Shown here piece by piece: positions 1 to 10,653 of a DNA stretch of 64,000 nt (the first letter of the stretch is position 1; each line of letters begins with the position of its first letter). The notes under the pieces were generated by a model. That model searched no databases and was not told the origin of the DNA. It was given only the letters and a program-made list of their open reading frames with translations. This DNA is from Torreya grandis (taxonomy: Eukaryota; Streptophyta; Pinopsida; Cupressales; Taxaceae). A program made the translations under genes and the position numbers. The stretch is taken from contig JARHVA010000006.1 in NCBI GenBank assembly GCA_037957365.1, positions 8,240,001 through 8,304,000 of the forward strand, read 5' to 3'.

Positions 1-186
1 GTTTCCCTGGGATTTTTGCTTCGGGCCCTTTTCCTGTGGACAAAAAGTCCATGGGAATTGGCCGCCTCCAAATTTTTTCACTTTTTAGTCTTTACTTTAG
101 TCTTTCAGGCAGCCCCTCTAAATTCTACAGGCTTTCCTCCTTTGTGGTCTCTTTGAAGTGCCTTTGCCCTCCACAAGGGCTTATTG

Positions 187-1130
187 AACCTAGACTACCC
201 TCTATAAGGGATCTTGCCCTTCAGCTTTTGGGGCACCTCATTGAACCAACCCTTTGAACCAATTGCATTGAACCAAAGCGTTGAACTGATTCAATGGTTC
301 AACGCTGTGCATCAAGATGATTGGATCAAAGGCAGTCGAACCATTTGCTTTGAACCACTTGCTTTGAACTACTTGCTTGAACCAATCTATTGAACTAGTT
401 CAATGGTTCAAGGCTACGCACTGAGCATGATTGAACCAAGCCTTTGAACTTTCCTTTTTCACTTCTACTATTGAGCCTACACATTGAATTGGAGGCATTG
501 AACCGAAGCATTAAACTGGTTCAACGGTTCAACATTGTGAACCGATGAACTCGTTGAAGGACTATAGACTAAAAACAAGTGATGAACTATTCGTTTGACA
601 CTGTCAAAGTGTTAAGTCAAAGTGCCAAGGCATTGAACTAACCCATTGAACCAACTTGTTGAATCAGTTTAACGGTTTAACAGTTCAACGATTCATCACT
701 GCTGAGCCAAGATCATTGAACCTTTTGCTAAACCAAGCGATGAACTTAAAGATTAAACCAAGGCTTAAGAATGAAGCAACGAACTAAACCATTGAACCAG
801 TCTATTGAACTTTGCTGATTGAACTCTACATTGAACCAAATCATTAAATTGAAATGTTGAACCAGTTCAACAGTTCAACACTGTGCGCCGAGCCAAGTCC
901 TTGAACTAAACACTAAACATGAAGTTGCTTGAACCTTTTGTTGAACTTTTTAGATGAACTAAGTGCTAAACTTAGCTGACTGAACCAAAGCCAAAGAACT
1001 TGAAGATTGAACCCAAGCTTGAAGTTGAAGCGATGGACTTGAAGTGAGGAACTAAGGCATGAACCAAAGCCGATTGAACTGTAGATTGAACCAAGGCTTT
1101 GAAATGAAGTGATGGTTCAATGGTTCAAAG
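187..1130. repeat. TTGAAC/GTTCAA hexamer-rich block inside LTR
   Basis: The hexamer TTGAAC and its complement GTTCAA recur dozens of times, about fourteen in the first 260 bases, often as TTGAACCAAAGC or as an inverted pair TTGAACTGGTTCAA. The same block is present in the right LTR at about 9384-10325, so it was part of the LTR before insertion. No coding sense is visible. It could be an expanded degenerate simple repeat or a multi-site protein-binding region. Confidence 0.8.
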
Positions 1131-1235
1131 ATGCCAACCTCCCTTGTAAATTTTCTTCAGATGAAGGCCCAAAAGAGCCTTGTAAACCCCAACACTTGTT
1201 GAACTGATTCTTCATCTGCCTAGGATTACACTTGT

Positions 1236-1365
1236 TGAGTCCATAGAAAAACTTGTGAAGTCCATAGAAACCCGTAGAGTCTATAGAAACCTACAGAATC
1301 CATAGAAAACCAAGATCTATAGAGTTTATAGAAATTGACTTGCAGAGTCCATAGAAATTCTTGGA
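1236..1365. repeat. Short tandem units around GTCCATAGAAA inside LTR
   Basis: Units of roughly 20-30 bases with the core AGTC(C/T)ATAGAAA recur about six times. The matching block in the right LTR is at about 10430-10560, where several units read GTCCGTAGAAA. The CpG in the right copy against TpA or CpA in the left is consistent with methylation-driven decay. Confidence 0.7.
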
Positions 1366-1457
1366 CTTGTGCAAAAATAAAAACTAAATTGGCCTCGAAC
1401 AACAGGGGAAGAAGGGGACCAATTTTTTGCCCTATTGGGAAAAAATGGTCAACAAAT

Positions 1458-1473
1458 TGGTGACTCCCAGGGG
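1458..1473 (+). other. PBS-like motif on the plus strand, facing the wrong way for the coding strand
   Basis: Seven bases after the LTR ends at 1451 the sequence reads TGGTGACTCCCAGGGG. This is the kind of sequence found next to 5' LTRs of plant Tat/Ogre elements that prime from tRNA-Arg. It would imply a plus-oriented element, whereas gag and pol run on the minus strand and a second PBS-like motif lies at 7720-7738. The tRNA assignment is from memory of the family. Confidence 0.45.
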
Positions 1474-1714
1474 AAGCATGCATGGTATGCTTAGAAGTCA
1501 GTTGCCTTAAAAATACATTGGGCACGGGGTCAGATTGTAACTTAAAAATCAACAATAGCTCTGATAAATCTAGAACCAAACACACAGATTTACCTCAAAA
1601 GGGGAAAGAAAAAAAATACACACAAGGCTAAGAAAACTACTAACATGTGCAGAAAGCACTTAGGGAAAGCAAGAGAAAAAAAAAGGGAAAATATATATAC
1701 AGATGAAAAGAGAC

Positions 1715-3010
1715 TCAGTGGCAATGCTTCAGATGTATCCCATTAATAGGGATATGCAGTTCTTCACCATCCAACTTGGAGAGTTGGAATGCATTATGCT
1801 GCTTGCACCGAGTGATTATGTACGGGCCACTCCATAAGGCATTTAACTTTGCATGCTTTCTAGGCTTAGCTTGAGCTTCATCCCATTTCAAGACAATATC
1901 TCCTTCAGAGAAACCTTTCGATGAAGATTTCTTGTCGAAGTGTCTCTTTACTTGTTGTTGGTGGCTAGTCATGGAAGCCATAGCCTAGTCCCTTGCCTCT
2001 TGGAGTTCCATTAGTTCACATAATCTAACCTCCATGCTGGTTCCTTCCTCTAATTTTAGCTGGCAAATGAGATCTAAGGCTGGCAACTTGAGTGAAATGG
2101 GAAGCCTAGCTTCCCTTCCATAGATGAGTGTGTATGGTGAGTTGCCAATTGCCCTCTTCGGGGTGACCCTATCTGCCCATAGGGCTATTTTTAGCTTGGC
2201 ATGCCAAGTCCTTTGATTTTCTTCCATGGTCCTCTTGATGATCCTGATCAAGTTCTTGTTGGTGGACTCAGCCATCCCATTCCCCTATGGGTAATAATTG
2301 GATGAAGTGCTGAGATATATACCATATTTCAGTGCCCATTCACTTGTTTTGGTTCCCAGAAAAGCCAACACATTATCTGAGATTAATGGTTGCTAGAACC
2401 CTGAACCTCACCACTAGGTCCTCATAAAACTCCAAGACTGCACTTTCATTTGCCTCCTTCAGAGCAATAGCCTCCACCCACCTTGTGAAATAGTTTGTGG
2501 TGGTTAGGACCCACTTGTGTCCAGCATTAGAGGGAGGATTAATCATCCATATGAAGTCCAGGCCCCACTGCATGAATGGCTGCTCCACCTGAATAGGCTA
2601 TAGAGGCATGGAAGCCAACCATTACTTCTCCTCAAAAAGTGCCTACTTTTGGTAGTTTCTTACCCAAGCATGGGTGTCCCTAAAAAGAGTAGGCTAGAAA
2701 TAGCCAGCTCTCATTATCCTTATTGCAGTAGCCCTAGGAGTGAAATGACCACCTGCTGGCCCATCATGGAACTCAGACAACACCTTGTTATCTTGATTTG
2801 AGTCTATGCATCTTAGAAGGACCCCTGAGAGATCCTTCCTAAACAATACTCCATCAACCAGAACATAAAGGAGAGACTAGAGCCTACAGTACCTTCTTCT
2901 GGTCCTATCAAGACCTTGCGGTCACTCACTAGTGAGAAGGAAATGCCTCAGGTCTGATGTCCAGTCCTTTACGATAGTTGGTTCCTCTACTGTAGCTGCA
3001 TCATGAATTA
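1715..3010 (-). pseudogene. Ty3/gypsy integrase pseudogene
   Basis: Integrase cuts and joins the LTR DNA into the host. Reading down the minus strand: an H-H half of the N-terminal zinc finger near 2740-2780 (FHDGPAGGHF), with the paired cysteines replaced; the catalytic core start WGLDFIWMINPPSNAG (first Asp about 2550); the core end AESTNKNLIRI with the Glu about 2270; then a basic C-terminal domain with FSEGDIVLKW and SGPYII ending in a stop near 1715. Stops and frameshifts near 1982, 2280 and 2600 break the frame. Many stops are TAG where Gln or Trp is expected. It closes the pol region; only about 260 bases separate it from the LTR. Confidence 0.85.
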
Positions 3011-3026
3011 GTAATCTATTTTCCTT

Positions 3027-3491
3027 TTACTGCTTGAAGTCTACAACAAAGTTTTTGCACAGGCCTCTTCCCCTCACCAGCTTGGTGATCTTGATGTCTA
3101 CATCATACTCTATTACCCTAGTGATCCACCCTGCTCTTTTCTCATTTAGGTCTCGGTTGGTCAGGAAATATTTGACGCCAGGATGTGGAACCATGAGGTG
3201 AATCTTGTTGTTAGACAACATATGCCTAAATTTTTTTAGGCTCCATACTACTGCCAAGACTTGCTTCTCTACATACGTGTATTTGACTTTGAAATCCTCT
3301 AACCCCTGGCTAAAAAAAGCAAGTGGTTGCTCAAGGTCATCACCGTTTGCTTGGGTAACCATGGCAGAGATTACCTCTTCATTGCCAAAAGTGTAGAGGT
3401 TGAAGTCTTTATTAAAGTCGGGGCTGATCAAAGTAGGAGCCCAGGTTATGGCTTGTTTGATGGCTTCAAAGTTGTCCTTTGTGTTTTTCAC
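3027..3491 (-). pseudogene. Gypsy RNase H domain with lost catalytic residue (Tat type)
   Basis: This 154-residue open stretch is the RNase H fused behind reverse transcriptase. Seen: LYTFGNEE where active gypsy enzymes have LYTDAS, so the first catalytic Asp is Phe; then QPLAFFSQ, EKQVLAVVWS, and MVPHPGVK near the C-terminus. The PHP motif and the D-to-F change are typical of Tat-lineage elements, in which this domain is thought to be inactive and replaced by a second RNase H. Here that second domain is found upstream of RT (about 4790-5165). It overlaps the RT segment end at 3488-3491 in another frame. Confidence 0.85.
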
Positions 3492-4430
3492 TTGAACTCC
3501 TCACCCTTCCTCAACATAGAGGTCAGTGGCTTGACTATCTCTGCAAATTTTAGAATGAATCTCCAAATGAAATTTATCCTGCCAAAGAAGCTCTGCAGGC
3601 CTTTCTTGTGCTTAGGTAGGGACATCTCCAGGATAGAACGAACTCTCTCGGGGTTAATGGATAAGTCCTCTTTGGACATGATGTAGCCAAGGAGTTTCCC
3701 CTTGGGAATAGCAAACACACATTTCTTTGGGTTAAGAGAGATGCCAAACTCCCTACACCTTTTAAAAATCTGCCTGAGGTGTTTCATGTGTTGGCTCACT
3801 TCCTTGGAGAATACCATCACATCATCAAGGTATACCAACACATTGCTATTTATCAAGCCTCAAAAAGCCATGTCCATGGCTTGTTGAAAGGTAGCACTAG
3901 CGTTGGCCAACCCAAATGGCATCTTCTTATAGGCGAACGTTCTCCATTTAGTAGTGAAGGCTATTTTGTGCTGGTCACAGCGTTACACCAAAATCTGATT
4001 ATACCCTAAATATCCATCCAAGAGGGAGAAACCCTCGCTACCTGTTACCTTCTAAAGGATCCACTCCATGCTCGAGAGGGGATAATGGTATTTTAAAGAG
4101 ACTTTATTAAGGTCTCTAAAATCGACACATAGCTTGATCTCCCCATTCTTCTTTCAAATAAGAATAAGATTGGCCAGCCTGGAGGAATGTTTGATTGGAA
4201 ATATAATCCCAGACTCAATCAATTTGGCCAGTTCCTTTTGCATGAGAGGCTTAATCATCAGGTTGACAGGTCTCTACTTTTGTGTGACTAGCCTGGCACC
4301 TTCCTCTAATTTGATGGTGTGCTGGGTGAGTCTTGGGTTGAAACCCTTCAAATCACTATAATCCCACATGAAAACATTAGCAAATTCTTGACACAACAAA
4401 ATGAAAGTCTATCTTTCTTGAACTGTGTAG
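3488..4430 (-). pseudogene. Ty3/gypsy reverse transcriptase pseudogene
   Basis: RT copies element RNA into DNA. Minus-strand reading shows, in order: KLIESGIIFPIKHS (about 4190), KKNGEIKLCVDFRDLNK (about 4130), GYLGYNQI (about 4000), MPFGLANASATFQQAMD (about 3900), the catalytic box VYLDDVMVF (YLDD at 3821-3832), then GYIMSKEDLSINPERV and LQSFFGRINFIWRFI. The C-terminal half is open for 122 residues (3488-3856); the N-terminal half has several stops. The two Asp residues of YLDD are kept, so loss of function comes from stops rather than active-site changes. Confidence 0.9.
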
Positions 4431-4789
4431 ACTTTTCCAAGCACAAGTAACTTATCCTTGAAGATCTCAACCTTTTTGTAATTCTCCTCCTTAGTTGTGA
4501 TGCATGCCTTGTCACTTCTCAATTGGTCATCTCCATTAAAGATGCTCTCAAGAGTGACCAAACCTTTAGGGAGCTTATTGTTCTTCAATTGAATAATCTG
4601 GTTGCCATATTACTGTTGTAGCTTTGCCTGGTTCTTTGTTACTAACTCATCTTCTTCCTGTAGGAAGAAAGCTATTTGCTGGTCATTTTCAAAAACTTGC
4701 CAATTTTTAATGTTGTCAAGGATAGAGGGCCAGACTACCACCTTCAAGTAGTGTGAACCACAGTCTCAGCTTATCTCCTTAGAAACATC

Positions 4790-5165
4790 GAACTGAGCAC
4801 CAGTTATTGCTAGCCTATCCACTTGTTTGTTATGCTCTCTGGGAGTGGAGGTGATATTGAAAGCAAGGAAATCTTCCACCAAGTCCCATACCCTATGCTT
4901 GTAAGACTTTAGCAAAGGAATTTTTGGTCAGATTCTAGCCTTTCACCTGATTTACAATCAGCTCGCTGTCTCCCAAAACTTGCAACTCCTTGATCCCTCT
5001 TTTCCTTGCCCATTCCAGACCATGGATAAGGGACTCATATTTTACAACATTGCTTGTGCAAGAAAATTGGAAATGGAAAGCTGAAAAGTATCTCTCCTTT
5101 GAGGGAGAGACTAACATCACTCCACCACTAGCTTACCTACTTTTGGAACCGTCAAAGTAGAGTTG
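4790..5165 (-). pseudogene. Additional archaeal-type RNase H (aRH) between protease and RT
   Basis: Minus-strand reading gives LYFDGSKSR (first Asp), GGVMLVSPS, TSNVVKYESLIHGLEWA (Glu), GIKELQVLGDSELIVNQVKG (Asp), then after a frameshift WDLVEDFLAFNI and REHNKQVDRLA (final Asp). This matches the archaeal/plant-type RNase H acquired by Tat elements, and all four acidic positions can be read. It has one stop near 5138 and a frameshift near 4930. In the Tat elements I know best, this domain lies after the gypsy RNase H; here it precedes RT. It may supply the activity lost from the domain at 3027-3491. Confidence 0.8.
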
Positions 5166-5357
5166 CCATAGACCTAGGTCTTCTTGGCTTGCCTTCATTA
5201 CATTTGGTATGAAGGTACCCTCTTTGTGCATACAGTAGACTCCAAGGCCTACCTCCTCTATGAACTTGTAAGGGTCATGCTCAAATTTATCACTTCCCCA
5301 CTCATCCAAGAGTAGGTTTACAATTCCTTCAAGAGTAGAGGATAGAGATTGGTCATT

Positions 5358-5810
5358 CTAAGAATCTTTTATGTCGATAATGGTGTAGCTGACATTCACT
5401 GCCTTGAGTGAATATGGTTCTAGATGGTCCTTATAGAGTGGCTCAGATTTGATCTTTACCTTTGTCCTGTACTTGGTTCTAAAAACTAGATAGGACCAAT
5501 TCACTACTAGATAGCCACCTATCTTGGAAGTGAAGTCCCTGGATAAGCAAATTGCAAAATAAGGAGGCACATCTGCCACTACTATATCATGGGGAATTGA
5601 GAAAATAGGGCAAGCATGTAATTTCAAGCTTAAACCCTTCATTATCCCAACTATTTTTGCAAGTGTCCCATCTAGCTGTAGGACTCTCTTATTCATCTCT
5701 TCATATTTCAATCCCATCTTGTCAGTTATGCACTTGGGCACCACTGAGGTACTAACCTCACTGTCAATGATGTAGTTGTGCACCAAGAAATCTCCTATGA
5801 CTAAGGACAC
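5358..5810 (-). pseudogene. Retropepsin-like aspartic protease
   Basis: A 150-residue open stretch with the start of a retroviral-type aspartic protease: VHNYIIDSEVSTSVVP, where active enzymes have D-S/T-G-A-S. The Gly and Ala are replaced by Glu and Val, which would disable the active-site loop. Downstream ILQLDGT-like and MKGLSLKLHACPIFSIPHDI segments fit the flap and core strands of plant gypsy proteases. It sits directly after gag in the expected order and would have cleaved the polyprotein. Confidence 0.75.
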
Positions 5811-5849
5811 ATAGAAAAGGGGAATTTTCTCTTCTTTCTTGACCTAACC

Positions 5850-7700
5850 TAAAGTGGAAGGTCATCCATTCATCATCAAGACATTATCAGTCCTTGCTGG
5901 GACAGCTTAGCGATCCAGCTCATGCAATTCCCTTTGTAGCATGTCCTTTTGCCCTGGTAGAAACAATGAATCCCATAAGGAGATGTTCATATGCAAATTC
6001 TTCATATGGTCCACCACATTGACTTGAGGATTACCTCCCTTAAATATTTCTTTGGGGCTAATTCCAACCTGAGGTGCAGGCTGAGGGGATGAAGGTACAA
6101 ATGGCGGTCTGAAGTTTGGGACCTTTTGATTTGAGTGTGATGGAGAAGGCACTGCTACCATTTGGGTAGTAGCCTAGGCTTCTCCCATTGCCCTCCTCTT
6201 GAATCTAGTGTTGGCTGCAACATATTTATCCTAATTGTTTATAGCACCCACATAATTGATTGCACATAACTCACCTTCCAGGTGGTTCATAAGAGTAGAG
6301 TCAGGTTGACTCTGACTGTTGCTTGTGCTGGGTTGTATTGGAGCCTCAAAGACCTAGGGGTGAGTGGCTACCTGATTGTCTACATTTGGGTAATAACCCA
6401 TCATCTCATTTGTATAAATGGCTTGCTCCTGACCATATCCCATGGTTGAACAACTTGGCTGCTCCTGCACCAGGTTGTTCTGAATAGGCACCATGACCTT
6501 AGATGATGAAGGGGGCCTGGGTTGTAGCCTTGAAACGGTCTGGTCTGAGTAATCTGACCCTATCCTTGATTATAGTTATGTAAAGGGGGTTTGGGGGCTT
6601 GAACATAATGCTGATATACTTGATTTGGTCTGTTGCTTTGAGCTTGTTGCTTTTTAAGAGCTACAAGTTCATTTGACATACTCTACAATAGACTCTTAAC
6701 TTTATGAAGCTCATTAGATAGAGCAGTAGCTAGTTTCTCTATGCTAGGTAGAGGAGCTAATGTGGGAGCAATGACCTAAATTAGAGGTAGCATTTTCGGG
6801 AACAGTGGCATCTGAGGTCTAGGGCTATTTTCCCAGCCTGTACTAAGCAATTTTTAGCTACTATGGCTATGTCATAGGCAACAGGTAACACATGCCCTCC
6901 CATGGATTGTATCATCATAGAAATATCACTATTTAATGCTTTCAAATAATATTGGAAAGCATAACTAGCAGTCGATCTTATCAGAATGAGGATTCTATCC
7001 CAAGTCTTCTAAAACTATGTGTTGAAATCTTGCATATATTCGTGTGGGGCTCTTTTTATGGTCATCAGCTACTCAGCAAGCGAGAGGTCATCACTCTTTT
7101 CCCCAAAATGGTCTGTCAACTAAGTACCCAATTCATTCCAAGAATGGAATGAATTTACAGGCAAGGTCCTATACCAGTCAAGAGTTTTACCCTTGAGAGA
7201 CAATGCTAACAATTTGATGGTGATATTTTCCTCCATGACATTATGAATATTGTAGAGGTTAGCAATATTCCTAATGTGCTCAATGACTATAATGGGCCCC
7301 TCTCCATCGAAAGGAGGCACATTTTTGAGGGCTACTCTTAGAATTAGGTCATAATGTGCGAGATTCAAGGGGCTCTAACCGTGAAAAGCCACAAAGGGCA
7401 ATGCCATAGCTGGGATGGGATATAACTATGGCTCTACTGCGTATGCATCCCTTATAATAGGTCTAGGAGGGTGGTTTGTTGAATAAGGATGGGTCTTCTC
7501 AAACCTCAGTCTTTTGGCTGAGTTCAAAGGCAACTCAACAAAATCGAACAGGACACCCTTAGAAGCAGACTGTGTGGTGACTTTAGGCATAGGAACTTAA
7601 AACTGGTCTTTGATTGGAAACTTGAAACTCTTACCAAAGGAGTCACTAGATGCTGAAAATATTTGATTCACTATAGCAGGACTAGCATCAATCCTGAAAC
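5850..7700 (-). pseudogene. gag pseudogene of the Tat-like element
   Basis: The capsid-like core is readable at 7120-7368: VPPFDGEGP, IKLLALSLKGKTLDWYRTLP and FHSWNELGT, the usual retrotransposon-gag fold, continuing to about 6900 with EYMQDFN. Further on comes a Pro/Gln-rich stretch at 5907-6161 (VPNFRPPFVPSSPQ). The N-terminal part (7380-7700) is readable across two stops. No CCHC zinc knuckle could be found. The region starts just inside the PBS, as expected. Several TAG stops lie at former Gln or Trp codons. Confidence 0.8.
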
Positions 7701-7719
7701 CATACTGAGTGTAAGACTA

Positions 7720-7738
7720 GGTCCCACCGGGTGTGCCA
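7720..7738 (-). other. Primer binding site of the minus-strand Tat-like element
   Basis: On the minus strand the sequence reads TGGCACACCCGGTGGGACC, eight bases from the LTR edge. The gypsy element at the right end of the window carries a closely similar site in the same position relative to its LTR and gag (61542-61560, TGGCATGTCCAGTGGGACC). This internal comparison supports the minus orientation of the left element. The cognate tRNA was not identified. Confidence 0.75.
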
Positions 7739-7910
7739 AAAACTATTGACGCAGTGGATTGCACTTGGGGCAAGGAGGTTAAACTCCTACCTTTCCACAC
7801 ACAACAATGGAAACTCCCCTCTCACATGTGGGACTGATGATGCTGGAGGGGAGAGTCTCTAGGTAAGGGCTAGCTCCCTTTGATGCATCTAAGTTGTTCC
7901 AATAAGTTCT

Positions 7911-7913
<3 letters not shown>

Positions 7914-7974
<61 letters not shown>
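7914..7974. repeat. (TA)n microsatellite in LTR
   Basis: An uninterrupted TA run of about 60 bases is followed by a G-run and a purine-rich stretch. It is a simple repeat with no other sign of function. Confidence 0.95.
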
Positions 7975-7977
<3 letters not shown>

Positions 7978-10615
7978 GGGGATGAAAAAGGAGAAAGATT
8001 GCAGGAAAATAAATTACTCTAAAGGAGGTGATGCACCAAAATGATCAGACCTTCTCACACTCACACTTAAAATTAGACAAACACATACATACACTTCAAA
8101 CTTCCAGAAGGACCAGGCTGCAAGAAACTTGGCAGGGAGGCTATAATGGAAAATACAAAAAATAGAGATTCACCAAAGGTGTTGTGAAAGGCACACTGCA
8201 TAGTAATTTCTTCTTTTTCTACACTTCCAAATATAGCTCTCCTTGTCAGTTGTAGAAATGGCACCTTATAGACACTAGGTATGTTGGTGTTGAACTTGTG
8301 GAAGCATCAAGAAGCAATGACTAAACACAAACTAACACTCAGACATACACAGAGATATCTAACCAGGATAGAGGTAAAAAATGCATTTATTGATTTAGGT
8401 GAAAATTTGTCAAGGCTACCCCTTACAAATGTGGAAGATGATTTCTCTAAAGACAAGTCTCCAATATATAGAAGAAGAAAGGAGGCCTTTTGGTGCCCTT
8501 TTTACAAGTGACCCATGTGCCTTACAAGCATTGGGAAGAGCAGGCTACTTAAACATAAATGCTACGTCGACCTTGGCTCTGACTTTAGGCATTTTTTGAC
8601 ATAGGCCACACCATTTCCCCATTAATCGAGATTGCTCCTTGAATGCACATATGCAATTTATCTACTCATAAATGTGAAATGAAGAAAATGGGTTACATGG
8701 TTGGCTGTTCGTGCCTTCTAATGGTCAATTCATAGACACTATTTCACCTGCTAGAGTAACTTCTTGAATTGGTGCCTCCCTTCGCCACTTGAACTATCTG
8801 CCTGCTCCATGCTCTTTGCACTTTTGTCTTTTCCATGCCTTGTCTCTTCTAACTCCTTTGGCTCTCGAGGCTATCTCTGGGCAGGTCACTACATTGCTTG
8901 GGCTCCTTTCATGGTTGGCGCTTGGGTATTTAAAAAAACAACGGCTTTTTTACTAGCTTAAAATTGACATTTGTGCACCTGTCATTGCTTGAAAACCAAT
9001 GGCTAGTTTACCCTCTTAAAGTTGACAGCTTCTGGGATGTTACCATCCTTAGCTATTTCCTTCAGGTTTTCCTGCTTAGCACCTTCCCGAAGGGAAGATG
9101 ACCCTTCAGCCTTTGGAAAGTGCCCCTTTATTTGGCCAAGAGTCCCTTACAAGGGCATCTGCCCTTTGGGGTCCTTCGGCTCTTTGGCAGGTCTCTGCAT
9201 TGTTTCCCTGAGCTTTTTGCTTTGAGCCCTTTTCTTATAGACAAAAAGCATGTGGGAATTGGCTGCCTCCAAATTTTGCGCTTTTTAGTCTTTGCTTTAG
9301 TCTTTCGGGCAGCCCCTCCAAATTCTATGGGATTTCCTCCTTTGTGGTCTCTTTAAAGTGCCTTTTCCCTCTATAAGGGCTTATTGAACCTGGACTGCCC
9401 TCTATAAGGGCTCCTACCCTTTGGATTTTAGGGAACCTCATTGAATTGACCCTTTGAACGAATCACATTGAACCAAAGCGTTGAACTGGTTCAACGGTTC
9501 AACGCTATGCATTGAGCTGATTGGATCAAAGGTAGTCGAACCATTTGCTTTGAACCACTTACTTTAAACTACTTGCTTGAACCAATCTATTAAACCAATT
9601 TAATGGTTTAATGCTATGTTCTGAGCATGATTAAACCAAGCCTTTGAAATTTCCTTGTTCGCTTCTTTCGTTGAACCTGCACGTTGAACTAGAGGCGTTG
9701 AACCAAAGCATTGAACTGAAGCATTAAACCAATTCAACAGTTCAACACTACACACCGATGAACTCACTGAAGGACTATAGATTGAAAACAAGTGATGAAC
9801 CATTCATTTGAACCTATCGAAGTGTTAAGCCAAAGTGCCAAGTCATTGAACCAATGCGTTGAACCAACCTGTTGAACTAGTTCAACGGTTCAATGGTTCA
9901 TCACTGCTGAGCCAAGATCATTGAACCTTTTGTTAAACCAAGTGATGAACTTAAAGATTGAACCAAGGCTTAAGAATGAAGCAATGAACTAAACCATTGA
10001 ACCAGTCTGTTGAGCTTTGCCAATTGAACTCTACGTTGAACCAAAGCATTGAACCAGTTTAATGATTCAACACTGCGCGCTGAGCCAAGTCCTTGAACTA
10101 AATGCTAAACCTAAAGCTGCTTGAACCTTTTATTGAAATTTTTAGATGAAATAAGCACTGAACTTAGTTGACTAAACCAAAGCTGAAGAACTTGAAGATT
10201 GAACCCAGGCTTGAAGTTGAAGCGATGGACTTGAAGCGATGAATTAAGGCATGAACTAGGGCTGATTGAACTGCAAATTGAACCAAGGCTTTGAACTGAA
10301 GTGATGGTTCAGTGGTTTGAAGATGCCAACCTCCCTTGTAAATTTTTTTTAGATGAAGGCCCAAAAGAGCATTGTAAACCCTAGCACTTTTTGAACTGAT
10401 TCTTCATCCGATAAGGATTACACCTGCTGAGTCCGTAGAAAAACTCGTGAAGTCCGTAAAAACTTGCAGAGTCCGTAGAAACCTATAGAATCCATAGAAA
10501 ACCAAGCTCTGTAGAGTCTATAGAAATTGACCTGAAGAGTCTATAGAAATTCTTAGACTTGTGCAAAAATCAAAAATGAATTGGCCTCAAACAGCAGGGG
10601 AAGAAGGGGACTAAG

Positions 10616-10637
10616 TTTTTGCCCTATTGGGCAAAAA
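10616..10637. repeat. Perfect 9-bp-arm hairpin at the LTR edge
   Basis: TTTTTGCCC, loop TATT, GGGCAAAAA. It lies six bases from the LTR terminus at 10643. The left LTR has the same site with a damaged right arm (GGGAAAAAA, about 1427-1446). Confidence 0.85.
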
Positions 10638-10653
10638 TGGTCAATAGTATGGT

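Larger units (their letters stand above)
1..1451 (-). repeat. Partial LTR (3' LTR of the minus-strand Tat-like element)
   Basis: This sequence matches 9202-10643 base for base over long stretches, including a phrase about 30 bases long at each copy's start and the closing AAAAATGGTCA. It is cut by the window start, so about half of the LTR is missing. It contains the TTGAAC-rich block and the GTCCATAGAAA tandem units listed separately. No polypurine tract on the minus strand is visible between its inner edge and the integrase, which is unexpected for a 3' LTR. Confidence 0.8.
1..10643 (-). mobile_element. Tat-like Ty3/gypsy LTR retrotransposon, minus-strand coding, left end outside window
   Basis: Two colinear same-orientation copies of a long repeat (1-1451 and 9202-10643 match clearly; the right copy extends back to 7747) flank a minus-strand gag-protease-RNase H-RT-RNase H-integrase series. 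The full LTR at 7747-10643 starts TGAC and ends GTCA, forming the short terminal inverted repeats expected of LTRs. A minus-strand primer binding site abuts its inner edge. Domain signatures (PHP motif in the gypsy RNase H, additional archaeal-type RNase H) point to the Tat lineage. All reading frames are broken. The element lies inside a copia element whose coding sequence begins in mid-gene at 10654; the flank ATAGT (10644-10648) would be half of the target duplication, the other half being off-window. Confidence 0.85.
7747..10643 (-). repeat. Complete LTR (5' LTR of the minus-strand Tat-like element)
   Basis: The inner edge TGAC lies next to the PBS. The outer edge GTCA is where similarity with the left LTR ends and copia coding sequence begins. 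The length is about 2.9 kb. It holds a (TA)n run (7914-7974), the TTGAAC-rich block (about 9384-10325), GTCCGTAGAAA units (10430-10560) and a terminal hairpin (10616-10637). Several short open frames inside it, such as 8281-8511, match nothing recognisable. Confidence 0.75.

Noticed and set aside
8281..9356. Several open frames of 65-82 codons
   Set aside because: They lie inside the LTR at 7747-10643, overlap in different frames and resemble nothing known; chance frames in a non-coding repeat.
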